Notes: generated from the sequence alone by a model not told the origin. A DNA stretch of 64,000 nt from Halorubrum sp. BOL3-1 (GCF_004114375.1 NZ_CP034692.1:558001-622000); one strand, 5' to 3'. Counted from the stretch's first letter, positions 51,459-62,049 are shown. Program-made: numbers and translations.

Positions 51459-51542
51459 ACCTCCGATACGCACCGCACGGGCAAGGGGGTTGCGGCGGTC
51501 AGCGTCGCAAACGGTATGCGGGTCGCGTCCGACGGCAAATCT

Positions 51543-51779
51543 ATGACGCGCGAAGTGACCCACGAGGCGCAGGGACCGGCGATACTCGACGAATCGGACA
51601 CCGGCGACGACGGCAAGATCTACGTCTGTCGGTGCGGTCTGTCGGACTCGAAGCCGCTCTGTGACGGCTCGCACAACGCGACCGCGGACGAGGCGGATGG
51701 AGCCGTGTATAAGTACGCGAACGACGACGCCGACGGCGAGCGACGCGAAATCGACGAGATCGCGTACGGCGAGGAGTGA
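51543..51779 (+). CDS. CDGSH iron-sulfur domain protein
   Basis: A 78-residue protein with the mitoNEET-type [2Fe-2S] site: YVCRCGLSDSKPLCDGSH, three Cys and one His. MTREVTHEAQGPAILDES is the usual start of the haloarchaeal family, so the ATG at 51543 was preferred over that at 51516. CDGSH proteins carry redox-labile clusters and may act in electron transfer or cluster repair. Confidence 0.92.
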   Translation: MTREVTHEAQGPAILDESDTGDDGKIYVCRCGLSDSKPLCDGSHNATADEADGAVYKYANDDADGERREIDEIAYGEE

Positions 51780-51824
51780 GCAGTTGCGCTTATAACTGAT
51801 CGGAGACGCGAGCAACACGAACAC

Positions 51825-52125
51825 CGCCTCGCGGCTGCCCCTTCGAGTCCCGCCCCTCCGGAAGACGGTCCTGCTCGCTTCGCTGCGCGGGCTGTGACTT
51901 CCGTGCTCCCGCTCGCTTCGTCGCCGGCGTCCACGCCGGCTGCTCGTGGCGCGGAGCGCCACGCTGCTTGCGGGAACGCACAGCAACCGCAGCCTCACGC
52001 CTCCCCGGCCTCGTCAGTCGCCTCCGCGCTGCTCCGGCGACTGACTCCAGCGAGAATCGAAGATTCTCCGGCAGCCGGCGGCTCCGCCGCCGGCGACCTC
52101 GCGCGTGCGGTTCGCGCGCATAGAA
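51825..52125. repeat. Hairpin-rich intergenic repeat, copy B (inverted)
   Basis: The core 51835-52014 is the reverse complement of copy A at 44953-45130 with few changes. The outer part holds TCAGTCGCC...GGCGACTGA (52014/52036), GAGAATC-GAA-GATTCTC (52052-52068), and GCCGGCGGC-TCC-GCCGCCGGC (52074-52094). These stems have no sequence match in copy A, which has other hairpins there. The whole 390-base space between the CDGSH and top6A genes is filled by it. Confidence 0.85.
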
Positions 52126-52170
52126 GGGCGCTCACCGGCACGCGCCACCCCTGTGATCTGGGGGTTCTTT

Positions 52171-53256
52171 CTACAACACGCCCATTTCCCCGAGCCGCTC
52201 GGGGAGGTACGTGTCGGTGACGAAGTCGAGACCGCGGCTCGCCAGCGACTGCTGTTCGGACTTCTTCCCGATGTCGAGCTGGAGTTCGATCTGTTCCTCC
52301 CAGTAGTCGGTCTGGAAGCGGGGGTCCTCCAACTCGGATTCGAGGGCGTTGATGTCCGAGTCGGCGAGTGGATCGCTGGGGAGGTCGTACTCGACGATGT
52401 CCTCCGGCTGGATCCCCACGAACTCTGCCTGCGGCGTCGCGAGATACTTCGAGAGGTGCGCGGACTTGATCGACCCGTACGCGACGGAGCCGTAGATCCG
52501 GTAGGACCACGGGTCGCCGTCGGCGAACACCGCGATCGGCACGTCGAGTTCGTCGTGGACGCGCTTCGTGATCCGGCGGGTCGCCCGCGCCGGCTGGCCT
52601 TTCAGGTGGATGACGAGGCAGTTGTACGCCTCGTCGAACCCGTTCTCGACGAGCCGGTCGCGCATCCCGCCGGTCTCGACCGCGAGCGCGAAGTCGATGT
52701 CGTCTTCGAGGAACTCGATCATATCCGGGTTGTTCGGGATCTGATACCCGCCCGCACCCACGTCCTCCTGACAGTGGATCTCGCGCTCGCCGCGGCGGGT
52801 CTGCTCGCGGATGAGGAGGGGACCCATCAGGGTCGCGCCCGACTCCTCCGGGCGCATGTGGAAGTCCTCGCGGGTGACGCCCGTGACGATCTCCAAGTCC
52901 TCCACGAGGTCGTTCGACTCGTCCTGCGAGGAGAACTGCGCCTCGTCGTTGTCCCACGACTCGGAGAGGTAGTACAGCTCACGCAGGGTCGACGAGCGGT
53001 CGTCGTCGAGCTGGTCCGCGAGGAACTCGATGGTGTAGGCGGCCTTCAACAGCTTTCGCGCGCCCCGCACCGAGTTGGCGCTGCGCGTCGAGGTGCGGTC
53101 GCCGTAGGTCCAGACGCCGCTCTCCTCGTCGTACTCGATGTTGCTCTTGGTCCGCGTGGGAAGCGTCATCTCCGGGATGTCCCCGGCGGCGAACTGGTCG
53201 TAGAAGTCCGCGGCCAGGTCGATCAGCTCGTCTCGTGCGTCGCTTTCGGTCGTCAT
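52171..53256 (-). CDS. top6A: DNA topoisomerase VI subunit A
   Basis: A 361-residue Spo11-like subunit that cuts both DNA strands. The catalytic tyrosine is in [12 protein letters not shown] (Tyr95/96); the Toprim metal site follows with [14 protein letters not shown] and [19 protein letters not shown]. The start is an ATG overlapping the last base of the top6B stop (TAATG), so both subunits are made from one message. The length matches haloarchaeal Top6A. Confidence 0.96.
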   Translation of the reverse strand: MTTESDARDELIDLAADFYDQFAAGDIPEMTLPTRTKSNIEYDEESGVWTYGDRTSTRSANSVRGARKLLKAAYTIEFLADQLDDDRSSTLRELYYLSESWDNDEAQFSSQDESNDLVEDLEIVTGVTREDFHMRPEESGATLMGPLLIREQTRRGEREIHCQEDVGAGGYQIPNNPDMIEFLEDDIDFALAVETGGMRDRLVENGFDEAYNCLVIHLKGQPARATRRITKRVHDELDVPIAVFADGDPWSYRIYGSVAYGSIKSAHLSKYLATPQAEFVGIQPEDIVEYDLPSDPLADSDINALESELEDPRFQTDYWEEQIELQLDIGKKSEQQSLASRGLDFVTDTYLPERLGEMGVL

Positions 53257-55721
53257 TAGGCGTTCACCGTCAGTTTCTCCGTCTCCACGCCGCCGACGCT
53301 GACCTCGAAGTCGGGGTCGCCGTCGACCGCGTACGTCAGTTCCCGCTCGTCGCCCGGGGGCACCTCGGGTTTCCACTGAACGAACCACTCGCCGTCCATG
53401 TCAACTACCGTCCCGTCCGAGAGGTCGGTCGGCTCCGTCGAGACGATGTCCGTGACCTCTAGCTGCTCGTTCACGTCCGAGTGGTTCTCGACGACCAGCG
53501 TCACCGTCTCGCCGTTCACCTCGCGCTCGACGCTGACGTTGTTCATGATCCGCGCCAGCGCCCCGTCGATGTCGGGCCGCGGTCGGTCCGTCACCTCCGA
53601 GACCTTGTCGGCCATTTCGGGGAGGATCTTGCCGAGAACGTCCTGTTTCTCCCGGCGCTGTTGCATCGAGCGCCGCTTGTTGAGGAACGACTTCAGCTCG
53701 CGGGCCGCCTCGCGCACCGCCAGTTCGATCTCGTCTTCGATCGCGGGGACGTTCGCGAGCGCGTCCTTCGACTCGCTCGTGAACGGGACGTTCGTGGAGG
53801 CGACGTGGATCGAGATGACGGCCGACCCGTTCGGCATGCCGGAGCCGCCGGGCTGGTCGAGTCCGTAGTTCCGCCAGCCGATCGACTTGATCACGTCCGT
53901 CGTCGCGCAGGCGCCGCGCTGGTAGACGAGCGGGACGCGGTTCGCGAACCGGAGCAGCTCGACCGATCCCTCCGCCGGAATCGACCCGCCGTAGGCGATC
54001 CCGGCCTCGACGATGAACGGGTCGCCGCCGTGGACCTCCGCGTCGCGGGTCGCGGCCGCGTAGAAGTCCGCGTCGTACTCCTTCCGAAGGCCGGCCTCAA
54101 CCAGTTCGGCCGTGATCGGCGCGAGGCAGTCTGTCGGCGGCGCGAGGATGTCCGTCGTCCGCATCGCTTCGAGGAGGTCGGCGGCCGCGTCGCGGTCGCC
54201 CGCGATCGACTTCACCTTCGGCGGGTCGTCGGGCACGGTTCGCGCCCGCGACCAGAACGCCTCGACGACGTTCTCGCGGGCGGTCTCACCGAACGTCGCG
54301 TCGCGCTGCTCGGCGACGAACGACGCCGCGTCCGCGACGAGCCGTTCGAGGTCGTCGCGCGCGACCCGGAACGCGTCGCCGTCGACCTCTTTGAACCTGC
54401 GCGCGAGCGCCTCGGCCATCGCCTGTACCGCGGCGTCGTCCTTCCGGGTCGACGTCGCGTCGTCGACCAAGGCGTAGGTGTCGGGAACCAGCGGCGACTC
54501 GTCGGTGCCGGCGTCGCCGTCGTTCTCGTCGGACGCGTCGGCGTCTCCGTCGCCCTCGCCGTCGATTCCCGTGATCGCCCGCCACGCGGCGTCGACCGCG
54601 TTCTCGCGGACGGTTCCGCCGAACGTCTTGTCCGTGTCGCCTTCGACCGTCTCCGCGACGTTGTCGACGATTGCGGCGAGTTCAGAGCGGGAGAGCCGGT
54701 CGTTGTTCGACACGGTCTCGGCAACGCCCTCCGCGAAGGCGGTCGTCGCGTCCTTACCCTTGTTGGCGACCGCCTCCGCGACCGCGGCCGCGACGTCCCG
54801 GTCGTCGTGGGCGCGCGGCGGGGACCACGACAGCTCTCGGCCGTAGTACACGTCACGGAAGTTGTCGATGACGCCGGCGGCGGTCTTCTTGCCGACGCGC
54901 GTGAACTCCTCTTGGAGGAATCCGGAGACGGAGTACGACTCGGTCGCCTCCAGCATCTTGATCAGCGCTCCCAGTTCGACGCCGTGCGGGTGCGGCCGGA
55001 TCTCGTGGGTCTCCGCCGGCAGCTCGTCGGTCGCGCGCTCGAACTTCAGCGGCTCGTCGAGTCCCGGCTCGCGCAGTTCGATCCGCGCGTGGGGGTTGAC
55101 GACCGCGGTGTGTTTCACGTAGTCGTGGAGCTGCTGGCGGGCGCGCATGTTCGCCTCCATCTCCAGTTCGATCCGCGTGCCGTGGGGGCGGTCCCACGTC
55201 GTCTCCTCGCCCGCCTTGATCTCCGGCTCGTTCGTATCCGTATCGATGATCAGCTCGAAGTACTGTGCCCGGGACCGGCTCTTCGGCCGCGAGGTGATCT
55301 TCGCCGGCTGGCCCGAAGTCAACTGAGAGTACAGTACAGCGGCTGAAATACCGATTCCCTGTTGACCGCGATTCTGCTCTCTAGTGTGAAACCGACTACC
55401 ATACAGAAGCTTCCCGAACACTTTTGGAAGCTGTTCTTTCGTGATCCCCGGCCCGTTGTCCTCGACGACGAGCCGGTAGTAGTCACCCACCTCCTCGATC
55501 TCGATGTAGATATCGGGGAGGACACCGGCCTCCTCGGTCGCGTCGAGGGCGTTGTCGACCGCCTCCTTGACGGCGGTGACCAGCCCGCGGGCGCCCGAGT
55601 CGAACCCGAGCATGTGTTTGTTCTTCTCGAAGAACTCGGCGATGGATATCTCGCGCTGGCCCTCGGCCAGTTCCTCTGCGATCCCCTCCTCGTCGCCGAT
55701 CGTCGACTGGAAGGATGTCAT
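53256..55721 (-). CDS. top6B: DNA topoisomerase VI subunit B
   Basis: An 821-residue GHKL ATPase that drives strand passage with Top6A. Residues 1-220 hold the ATP site: [33 protein letters not shown], and the lid [16 protein letters not shown]. An H2TH-like and transducer region follow with a large acidic halophile insertion at about residues 320-480. The C-terminus is an Ig-like domain ([17 protein letters not shown]). The codons for residues 93-135 are strikingly AT-richer than all around them although the protein is fully conserved. Confidence 0.96.
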   Translation of the reverse strand: MTSFQSTIGDEEGIAEELAEGQREISIAEFFEKNKHMLGFDSGARGLVTAVKEAVDNALDATEEAGVLPDIYIEIEEVGDYYRLVVEDNGPGITKEQLPKVFGKLLYGSRFHTREQNRGQQGIGISAAVLYSQLTSGQPAKITSRPKSRSRAQYFELIIDTDTNEPEIKAGEETTWDRPHGTRIELEMEANMRARQQLHDYVKHTAVVNPHARIELREPGLDEPLKFERATDELPAETHEIRPHPHGVELGALIKMLEATESYSVSGFLQEEFTRVGKKTAAGVIDNFRDVYYGRELSWSPPRAHDDRDVAAAVAEAVANKGKDATTAFAEGVAETVSNNDRLSRSELAAIVDNVAETVEGDTDKTFGGTVRENAVDAAWRAITGIDGEGDGDADASDENDGDAGTDESPLVPDTYALVDDATSTRKDDAAVQAMAEALARRFKEVDGDAFRVARDDLERLVADAASFVAEQRDATFGETARENVVEAFWSRARTVPDDPPKVKSIAGDRDAAADLLEAMRTTDILAPPTDCLAPITAELVEAGLRKEYDADFYAAATRDAEVHGGDPFIVEAGIAYGGSIPAEGSVELLRFANRVPLVYQRGACATTDVIKSIGWRNYGLDQPGGSGMPNGSAVISIHVASTNVPFTSESKDALANVPAIEDEIELAVREAARELKSFLNKRRSMQQRREKQDVLGKILPEMADKVSEVTDRPRPDIDGALARIMNNVSVEREVNGETVTLVVENHSDVNEQLEVTDIVSTEPTDLSDGTVVDMDGEWFVQWKPEVPPGDERELTYAVDGDPDFEVSVGGVETEKLTVNA
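55320..55445 (-). other. Low-GC3 codon island inside top6B
   Basis: In the 43 codons from [13 protein letters not shown] to SQLTSGQ only 20 end in G or C by direct count, while codons on both sides almost all do. Rare codons such as TCA, GTA, AGA, TTT and CTT cluster here. The amino-acid sequence is the highly conserved ATP lid, so only the synonymous positions are unusual. Confidence 0.75.
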
Positions 55722-55840
55722 TCGGTGTCCGTCTCTTCCACCGAGGCACCTAAAAACGCACCGCCAGCGCGGTGGAAGTGGATCTCCACGTCAGACGGCG
55801 TTTCGTCGCCCTCTTCGGGAGTGTGTCCCACACGACGGCG

Positions 55841-56842
55841 ATGTCCGATCCGGCCGACAGGTTTCTCACCGCGACGCCCCACGTTCAGAACATGACCGGA
55901 TGGACCGCGGACGAGATGCCGCGACTAGGCGGGAAGACGGTGGTCGTCACGGGCGCGAACAGCGGCCTCGGCTTCGAGGGCACCCGCGCGTTCGCCGCGA
56001 AAGGCGCGACCGTCGTGATGGCGTGCCGGAGCGTCGAGCGCGGAGAGGACGCCGCCACGGAGATCCGCGCCGACGCTGGCGGCGAGGTCGACGGCGAACT
56101 CGACGTGCGCGAGTGCGACCTCGCGTCGCTCGACTCGGTGGCGTCGTTCGCCGACGGCCTCGCCGCCGACTACGACGCGGTCGACGTCTGCTGTAACAAC
56201 GCCGGGGTGATGGCGATCCCGCGGAGCGAGACGGAGGACGGGTTCGAGACCCAGTTCGGCGTCAACCACCTCGGCCACTTCGCGCTCACCGGTCGCCTCT
56301 TTCCCCTCCTCGACGCCGCCGAGGGGATCGGTGGCAACGCGCGCGTCGTCACCCAGTCGTCCGGCGCCCACGAGCAGGGTGAAATGGACTTCTCCGACCT
56401 CAACTGGGAGCGGTCGTACGGGAAGTGGCGGGCGTACGGGCGCAGCAAGCTGTCGAACCTGCTGTTCGCCTACGAGCTCCAGCGACGCCTCGACGTGTCC
56501 GACGACGGCCCGGAGGTCCGCAGCGTCGCGTGTCACCCCGGCTACACCGACACGAACCTCCAGATGCGGACCGCCGCGGAGAGCGGCAACCCGCTGATGA
56601 AAGTCGGCATGAAGGCCGCGAACGCGGTGCTGGGACAGGACCCCGAGATCGGCGTCGAACCCATGCTGTACGCGGCGACGGCCGACGTCGACGGCGGCGC
56701 TTACGTCGAACCGGGCGGCCTGATGAACATGCGCGGGCATCCGACGGTCGGCCGGTCGAACGACGCCTCCTACGACCGCGACGACGCCCGGAGACTCTGG
56801 GAGTACTCGACCGAGGCGACCGACGTCGGGTTCCCGGTCTGA
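55841..56842 (+). CDS. Short-chain dehydrogenase/reductase, retinol-dehydrogenase-like
   Basis: A 333-residue SDR. TVVVTGANSGLGFEGTRAFA is the Rossmann motif, CCNNAGVMAIP the NNAG motif, and the catalytic set is SSGAHEQG with YGRSKLSNLLFA (Tyr-x3-Lys). FGVNHLGHFALTGRLFP is typical of the retinol dehydrogenase-like group. A late ATG at 55892 (MTGWTADEMPRLGGK) is an alternative start. The substrate is unknown. It is divergent from top6B. Confidence 0.92.
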   Translation: MSDPADRFLTATPHVQNMTGWTADEMPRLGGKTVVVTGANSGLGFEGTRAFAAKGATVVMACRSVERGEDAATEIRADAGGEVDGELDVRECDLASLDSVASFADGLAADYDAVDVCCNNAGVMAIPRSETEDGFETQFGVNHLGHFALTGRLFPLLDAAEGIGGNARVVTQSSGAHEQGEMDFSDLNWERSYGKWRAYGRSKLSNLLFAYELQRRLDVSDDGPEVRSVACHPGYTDTNLQMRTAAESGNPLMKVGMKAANAVLGQDPEIGVEPMLYAATADVDGGAYVEPGGLMNMRGHPTVGRSNDASYDRDDARRLWEYSTEATDVGFPV

Positions 56843-56867
56843 CCCGGCGTGGGCGCGGTCGACCGTC

Positions 56868-57449
56868 TCAGTGAAGTGTTCCCTCCCGGACGTGCGCGTC
56901 GTGCGCGAACGGCGCGTAGCCGACGTCGACCGCGCGGTGGCCGGTCTCGGCGGCGATCTCGCGGATTGGGTCGATCATCGCGACGTAGTCGGCGGCGTCG
57001 AACGACTCCTTTCGACCGTCGAGGTAGCCGAGCCGTTCCAGCGACGCCCAGACGCGGGTGTCGACGACCGCGTGGCGGTCGCCGTCGAGCGCGGCCACCA
57101 CGCACGACGCGGTCGGCGGCTTGAACCCGGCGAGTCCCGTTATCAGGTGGATCGACGAGAAGCCGCCGTCGACCGCGCGGGCGTTTTCAGTCACTTCTCG
57201 GCACCGGGCTTCGGAGCTCTTCTCGACGTGGTAGGCGCTCCGCGCCGACGACTCGTAGGCGATCTCGTACAGCTGGTCTCGGGTCAGGTGACCCTGCGAC
57301 CGGTACGTCTCGCCGAGCTCGTCGAGCCGCTCGGGGAGGACGCCCTGCGTCTCGGCGTAGCGGTCGAGGTTCTCGGCGACGAACGCGTCGAGGTCGTCCG
57401 CGTCTGCGCGAGGACCGTCGATGTCGGTGTACGGGTCGTCGGTCTCCAT
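56868..57449 (-). CDS. Conserved-looking haloarchaeal protein, function unknown
   Basis: A 193-residue soluble protein. The middle has GFSSIHLITGLAGFKPPTAS and VVAALDGDRHAVVDTRVWAS, then LERLGYLDGRKESFDAADYV. The VVDTRVWASL segment and helical pattern recall helix-hairpin-helix/OGG-like folds, but no catalytic motif is clear. An ATG nine codons upstream exists; METDDPYTDIDG was chosen as start. It is convergent with the SDR gene. Confidence 0.75.
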   Translation of the reverse strand: METDDPYTDIDGPRADADDLDAFVAENLDRYAETQGVLPERLDELGETYRSQGHLTRDQLYEIAYESSARSAYHVEKSSEARCREVTENARAVDGGFSSIHLITGLAGFKPPTASCVVAALDGDRHAVVDTRVWASLERLGYLDGRKESFDAADYVAMIDPIREIAAETGHRAVDVGYAPFAHDAHVREGTLH

Positions 57450-57567
57450 GCGGAACGCTCCTCGCTCGGCGCTCAAAACGGCGGCGCCGTCGCTCGGAGG
57501 GTGAATATACGCGGAACGCGTTTCGAGAGCTGTCCGAGTTCGCCGGTAGCGGATGCCGCCGGGCGAG

Positions 57568-57762
57568 CTACAGCCGAGTGAGGTTCGTCGCGCGCGGACC
57601 CTTGTCCGCCTCCTCGATCTCGAACTCTACCTCCTGTCCCTCCTCGAGGTCCGGGCCGCCGACGTCTTCCATGTGGAAGAACACGTCCTCGTCAGCGTCG
57701 TCAGTCTCGATGAATCCGTAACCGCCGGTGTCGTTGAAGAAGTCGACCTTGCCTGTCGCCAT
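57568..57762 (-). CDS. cspA: Cold shock domain protein
   Basis: A 64-residue single-domain nucleic-acid binding protein. RNP1-like GGYGFIETDD and RNP2-like DVFFHMEDV are present, with the start MATGKVDFFNDTGG typical of haloarchaeal CspA. It acts as an RNA chaperone. A TATA-like ACACTTATGCC lies about 35 bases upstream. Confidence 0.96.
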   Translation of the reverse strand: MATGKVDFFNDTGGYGFIETDDADEDVFFHMEDVGGPDLEEGQEVEFEIEEADKGPRATNLTRL

Positions 57763-57917
57763 CGCACCCTAATCGTCTCCCGACGTGGGCATAAGTGTTG
57801 TGTGCGCCGCTTTCGCCGGGCACCCCTGAATCGAGTCCGGTCGATCGCCCCGACTCGCTTTTGATTCCAAATTCTGACTCGCCTCAGACTTCGCTTTCGA
57901 ATGGGAAAATCCACTAA

Positions 57918-57940
57918 GGGAGTACCCCGTAGTACTACCC
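57918..57940. promoter_or_regulatory. Operator-like palindrome before copA
   Basis: GGGAGTACCCC is followed at once by the perfect 10-base palindrome GTAGTACTAC and CCC, ending three bases before the copA ATG. The AGTAC core occurs twice. It overlaps the expected leaderless start site, as for a copper-responsive repressor. Confidence 0.55.
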
Positions 57941-57943
57941 AAG

Positions 57944-60610
57944 ATGAGCATCAGAACCACTCACCTCGACATCACGGGGATGAGCTGCGCCAACTGCTCG
58001 ACGACCGTCGGCGACGCCGTGGAGTCGCTCGACGGGGTCTCGCGGGCGGACGCGAACTACGCCACCGACGAGGCGAGCGTCGAGTACGACCCGGACCGGA
58101 CCTCGCTCGCAGCGATTTACGACGCGATCGAGAACGCTGGCTACGGCGCGGTCTCCGAGACCGCGACCGTCGCGATCACCGACATGAGCTGTGCGAACTG
58201 CGCGGACGCCAACCGCGACGCGCTCGGATCGGTTCCCGGCGTCGTCGACGCCGAGGTGAACTACGCGATCGACGAGGCGCAGGTGCGGTACAACCCCGCT
58301 GAAACCTCGATTCCGGCGCTGTACGACGCCGTCGAGGACGCGGGCTACTCGCCGGTTCGGGAGGCCGGGGGCACGGACGGCGAAGACGTCGACGGCGAGG
58401 AGGCAGGCGGGGAGAGCGGCGGCTCCGGCGAGAGCGCGCGGGACGCGGCCCGGAACGCCGAGATCAGCAAACAGCGCCGACTGACGCTGTTCGGCGCCGC
58501 GCTCTCCGCGCCGCTCCTCTCCCTCCTCGTCGACAACCTCCTCCTCGGGGGTGCGGTCGTTCCGGATCGGGTCTTCGGCGTCGGGGTCCACTGGTTCGCG
58601 TTCGCGCTCGCAACGCCGGTCCAAGTCGTGCTCGGCCGGCCGTTCTACAGGAACTCCTACGACGCGCTCGTCACGAACGGACGCGCCAATATGGACGTGC
58701 TGATCGCCTTAGGCTCCACGACGGCGTACGTCTACTCCGTCGCCGTCCTCCTCGACGTCGTCGCCGGGAGCGTCTACTTCGACACGGCCGCGCTCATCCT
58801 CGTCTTCATCACGCTCGGCAACTACCTCGAAGCCCGCTCGAAGGGGCAAGCCGGGGAGGCGCTCCGGAAGCTATTGGAGATGGAGGCCGACACCGCCACC
58901 CTCGTCGACGAGGACGGTAACGAGGAGGAGGTCTCGGTCGAAGACGTCGCGGTCGGTGACCGGATGAAGGTCCACCCCGGCGAGCGGGTCCCGACCGACG
59001 GCGTCGTCGTCGAGGGGCAGTCGGCCGTCGACGAATCGATGGTCACCGGCGAGTCGGTCCCGGTCGAGAAGGCCGAGGGCGACGAGGTCGTCGGGTCGAC
59101 GATAAACGAGAACGGACTCCTCGTCGTCGAGGCGACGAAGGTCGGCGCGGACACCGCCCTCCAGCAGATCGTCCAGACGGTGAAGGAGGCCCAGTCGCGC
59201 CAGCCCGACATCCAGAACATCGCGGACCGGATCTCCGCGTACTTCGTGCCGGCGGTCATCGCGAACGCGCTGCTGTGGGGCGTCGTCTGGTTCCTCTTCC
59301 CCGAGACGCTCGCTGCGTTCGTCGACCGGCTCCCGCTGTGGGGCCAGGTCGCCGGCGGTCCCGCTCCGGTCGGCGGCACCGTCTCGGTGTTCGAGTTCGC
59401 GGTCGTCGTCTTCGCCTCGTCGGTCCTGATCGCGTGTCCCTGCGCGCTCGGCCTCGCGACCCCGGCCGCGACGATGGTCGGCACGACCATCGGCGCACAA
59501 CACGGCGTCCTGTTCAAAGGCGGCGACGTCCTCGAACGCGCGAAGGACGTCGACACCGTCGTCTTCGACAAGACCGGGACGCTCACGCGAGGGGAGATGG
59601 AACTCACGGACGTGGTCGCGCTCGGCCGCGAGGGCGACATCGCCACCGACGGCGGCGCGGTCGCTGAGGGAGACGCGGAGAGCGCCCATACAGCGGTCGA
59701 CGAGGACGAGGTCCTCCGGCTCGCCGCCAGCGCGGAGCGCGGCAGCGAACACCCCCTCGCCCGCGCCATCGTCGACGGCGCCGACGCCCGCGGTCTCGAC
59801 CTCGTCGACCCCGAGTCGTTCGAGAACGTCCCCGGACACGGCGTGAGAGCGACCGTGTCCGGCGACGAGGTACTCGTCGGTAACCGGAAGCTGCTGCGGG
59901 ACGCGGGGATAGACCCCTCATCCGCCGCGGAGACGATGGAACGACTCGAACGCGAGGGGAAGACGGCGATGCTCGTCGCCCGGATACCCGCCGGTGCGGA
60001 CGCAGGGGAACTCCTCGGCGTCGTCGCCGACGCCGACACGGTGAAACCGAGCGCGGAGGAAGCCGTGAGCCAGCTCCGCGACCGCGCGGTCGACGTGATG
60101 ATGATCACGGGCGACAACGAGCGCACGGCCCGCGCGGTCGCGGAGCAGGTCGGAATCGCCCCCGGGAACGTCCGCGCGGAAGTTCTCCCCGAGGACAAGT
60201 CCGACGCGGTCGAGGAGGTTCAGGCGGACGGCAGCCGGGCGATGATGGTCGGTGACGGCGTCAACGACGCCCCGGCGCTCGCGGTCGCGGACGTCGGCAC
60301 CGCCATCGGCTCCGGGACCGACGTGGCCATCGAGGCCGCGGACGTGACGCTGATGCGGGACGACCCGGTCGATGTCGTGAAGGCGATCCGGATCTCGGAC
60401 GCGACCCTTCGGAAGATCAAACAGAACCTCGTGTGGGCGCTCGGCTACAACACCGCGATGATCCCGCTCGCGTCGCTCGGCCTGCTCCAGCCCGTCCTCG
60501 CGGCCGGCGCGATGGCGTTCTCGTCGGTGTCGGTGCTGACGAACAGCCTCCTGTTCCGGCGGTACGACCCCGACCGCGACTACGCGGTCTTCGGGTTCCT
60601 CCGGCGCTGA
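57944..60610 (+). CDS. copA: Copper-exporting P1B-type ATPase (CopA)
   Basis: An 888-residue heavy-metal pump. Two N-terminal HMA domains carry GMSCANC (residues about 12-18) and DMSCANC (about 83-89). After an acidic Gly-rich linker come eight membrane helices with the ion-binding [14 protein letters not shown] in helix 6. Cytosolic motifs are [10 protein letters not shown], the phosphorylation site [20 protein letters not shown] and [11 protein letters not shown]. The CPC motif plus YN/MxxSS-type ends ([23 protein letters not shown]) fit Cu+ specificity. No copper chaperone gene is adjacent. Confidence 0.96.
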   Translation: MSIRTTHLDITGMSCANCSTTVGDAVESLDGVSRADANYATDEASVEYDPDRTSLAAIYDAIENAGYGAVSETATVAITDMSCANCADANRDALGSVPGVVDAEVNYAIDEAQVRYNPAETSIPALYDAVEDAGYSPVREAGGTDGEDVDGEEAGGESGGSGESARDAARNAEISKQRRLTLFGAALSAPLLSLLVDNLLLGGAVVPDRVFGVGVHWFAFALATPVQVVLGRPFYRNSYDALVTNGRANMDVLIALGSTTAYVYSVAVLLDVVAGSVYFDTAALILVFITLGNYLEARSKGQAGEALRKLLEMEADTATLVDEDGNEEEVSVEDVAVGDRMKVHPGERVPTDGVVVEGQSAVDESMVTGESVPVEKAEGDEVVGSTINENGLLVVEATKVGADTALQQIVQTVKEAQSRQPDIQNIADRISAYFVPAVIANALLWGVVWFLFPETLAAFVDRLPLWGQVAGGPAPVGGTVSVFEFAVVVFASSVLIACPCALGLATPAATMVGTTIGAQHGVLFKGGDVLERAKDVDTVVFDKTGTLTRGEMELTDVVALGREGDIATDGGAVAEGDAESAHTAVDEDEVLRLAASAERGSEHPLARAIVDGADARGLDLVDPESFENVPGHGVRATVSGDEVLVGNRKLLRDAGIDPSSAAETMERLEREGKTAMLVARIPAGADAGELLGVVADADTVKPSAEEAVSQLRDRAVDVMMITGDNERTARAVAEQVGIAPGNVRAEVLPEDKSDAVEEVQADGSRAMMVGDGVNDAPALAVADVGTAIGSGTDVAIEAADVTLMRDDPVDVVKAIRISDATLRKIKQNLVWALGYNTAMIPLASLGLLQPVLAAGAMAFSSVSVLTNSLLFRRYDPDRDYAVFGFLRR

Positions 60611-60679
60611 CCGTCCCTGACCGTCCGCTTTCGGCCGGCGTCCCGAAGCCCCAAGACGGCCCGGCGCGTACACCGGCGC

Positions 60680-61336
60680 ATGTCGACCCTCCTCGTCGTC
60701 GGCGGCAGCGGCTTCATCGGACGCGACGTCTGCCGGTTCGCCGTCCGCGACGGACACGAGGTCCGGAGCGTGTCGCGTCGCGGTCGCCCCGACGTCGACG
60801 AGGAGTGGGCCGACGCCGTCTCGTGGACGACCGCAGACCTCTTTCGACCGAACGCGTGGCGCGACCGGCTCGACGGGGTCGGCGCCGTGGTCCACTCGGT
60901 CGGCACGCTGTCCGAGGCGCCGACGGAGGGCGTCACCTTCGAGCGCGTCAACGGCGACGCGGCGGTTCTCACGGCCTTGGAGGCCGAGCGTGCCGGCGTC
61001 GACGCGTTCGTCTTCCTCTCCGCGGCAGCGAAACCGCCCGGCGTCCGGAACGCCTATCTGACGGCCAAGCGCCGCGCGGAGGCGTCCGTCGCCGACCTCG
61101 ACCTCGACACCGTCGTCCTCCGGCCGGGACCGGTGTACGGCGAGGGACAGCCGCACCTCCCGAGCGTCGTCGACCGGGTCCTCCGGTTCGTCGCGAGCGC
61201 GCCGCCGATCGCGTCACGGCTCGGTGAGTCGCGGCCGCTCTCCGTCGACACCGTCGCGCGGGCGACGTACCGCGCCGCGCTGGACCCCGAAGCGCGACTG
61301 CTCGACGTCGCTGATATCCGCGATCTCGCGCGATAA
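60680..61336 (+). CDS. NAD(P)-binding epimerase/NDUFA9-like protein
   Basis: A 218-residue atypical SDR. LLVVGGSGFIGRDVCRFAV is the cofactor motif; VFLSAAAKPPGVRNAYLTAK carries the Tyr-x3-Lys; LRPGPVYGEGQ follows. The family (NDUFA9/YfcH-like) binds NAD(P) and often serves as a scaffold or quinone-linked protein rather than an enzyme. It follows copA by 69 bases on the same strand. Confidence 0.9.
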   Translation: MSTLLVVGGSGFIGRDVCRFAVRDGHEVRSVSRRGRPDVDEEWADAVSWTTADLFRPNAWRDRLDGVGAVVHSVGTLSEAPTEGVTFERVNGDAAVLTALEAERAGVDAFVFLSAAAKPPGVRNAYLTAKRRAEASVADLDLDTVVLRPGPVYGEGQPHLPSVVDRVLRFVASAPPIASRLGESRPLSVDTVARATYRAALDPEARLLDVADIRDLAR

Positions 61337-61353
61337 GAGGGGACTCGGGAGAC

Positions 61354-62049
61354 CTACTCCCCGTAGACATCCGCACACGCGTCGGCGATATCACCGGGCG
61401 AGTGATACCCGCGGAGCGACTCGCGCCGCTCGCCCTCCTCGAACAGCAGCACCGACGGAGCGGCCTCGACGCCGAACTCCCGTCGGAACTCGGTCGTCGC
61501 TTCCCCGTCGATCCCCGCGACCGCGACGTCGTCCGGAAACGCCGACTCCGCCTCGTCGAGGTCCCCTTTCAGCCGATCGCAGGGGTCACAGAAGCGCTTC
61601 CAGACGATCACCGCGGCCCGCTCGTGTCCGTCGAGGAACGGTCCGTAGCTGTCGTCGTCGATCTCAGGGCCGTCGGCCGGGACCGGCGACGGCGGAGCGA
61701 TATCGGTGATCAGCATCGCCATGTTAGCCCGCTCGACCAGCGGGTACTCGCCGTCGACGTGGGAGTTCAGCGCGAGCAGCGCAACGAACTGGTCCCTGGT
61801 GACCCCGAGTTCGTCGATCCGCTCGTCGGCCTCCTCCGGGTTGATCCCGAAGACGTCGGCGACCGCCCGGTGGTACTCGGCCTCCTCCACGTGCGCGTAG
61901 GAGTCGTGGTAGATCCCGCGGGTCGACCCGAACTCCAGCGTCAGCGTCACCTCCTCTCCGTCGACCGAGACGACGCCTTCCGACTCGAGCGCGTCGAGCC
62001 GTTCCGCGGGCGAGAGGCCGTCGACGTCGGAGTTAGCGGTGTCGCTCAT
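61354..62049 (-). CDS. Thioredoxin-fold protein with CDPC motif, last gene of the liv operon
   Basis: A 231-residue protein. The first 125 residues are a helical domain (LDALESEGVVSVDGEEVTLT, EEADERIDELGVTRDQFVAL), and the rest is a thioredoxin fold with VIVWKRFCDPCDRLKGDL (Cys154, Cys157) and VEAAPSVLLFEEGERRESLR, with the cis-proline AAPSV. It overlaps livF by four bases, so it is translated with the transporter. A redox link to a branched-chain amino acid importer is unusual; it may simply share regulation. Confidence 0.87.
   Translation of the reverse strand: MSDTANSDVDGLSPAERLDALESEGVVSVDGEEVTLTLEFGSTRGIYHDSYAHVEEAEYHRAVADVFGINPEEADERIDELGVTRDQFVALLALNSHVDGEYPLVERANMAMLITDIAPPSPVPADGPEIDDDSYGPFLDGHERAAVIVWKRFCDPCDRLKGDLDEAESAFPDDVAVAGIDGEATTEFRREFGVEAAPSVLLFEEGERRESLRGYHSPGDIADACADVYGE

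Noticed and set aside
51030-51998. MsrB with a 180-residue N-terminal extension
   Set aside because: The extension is translated repeat and antisense of the CDGSH gene; MsrB starts at the ATG at 51458.
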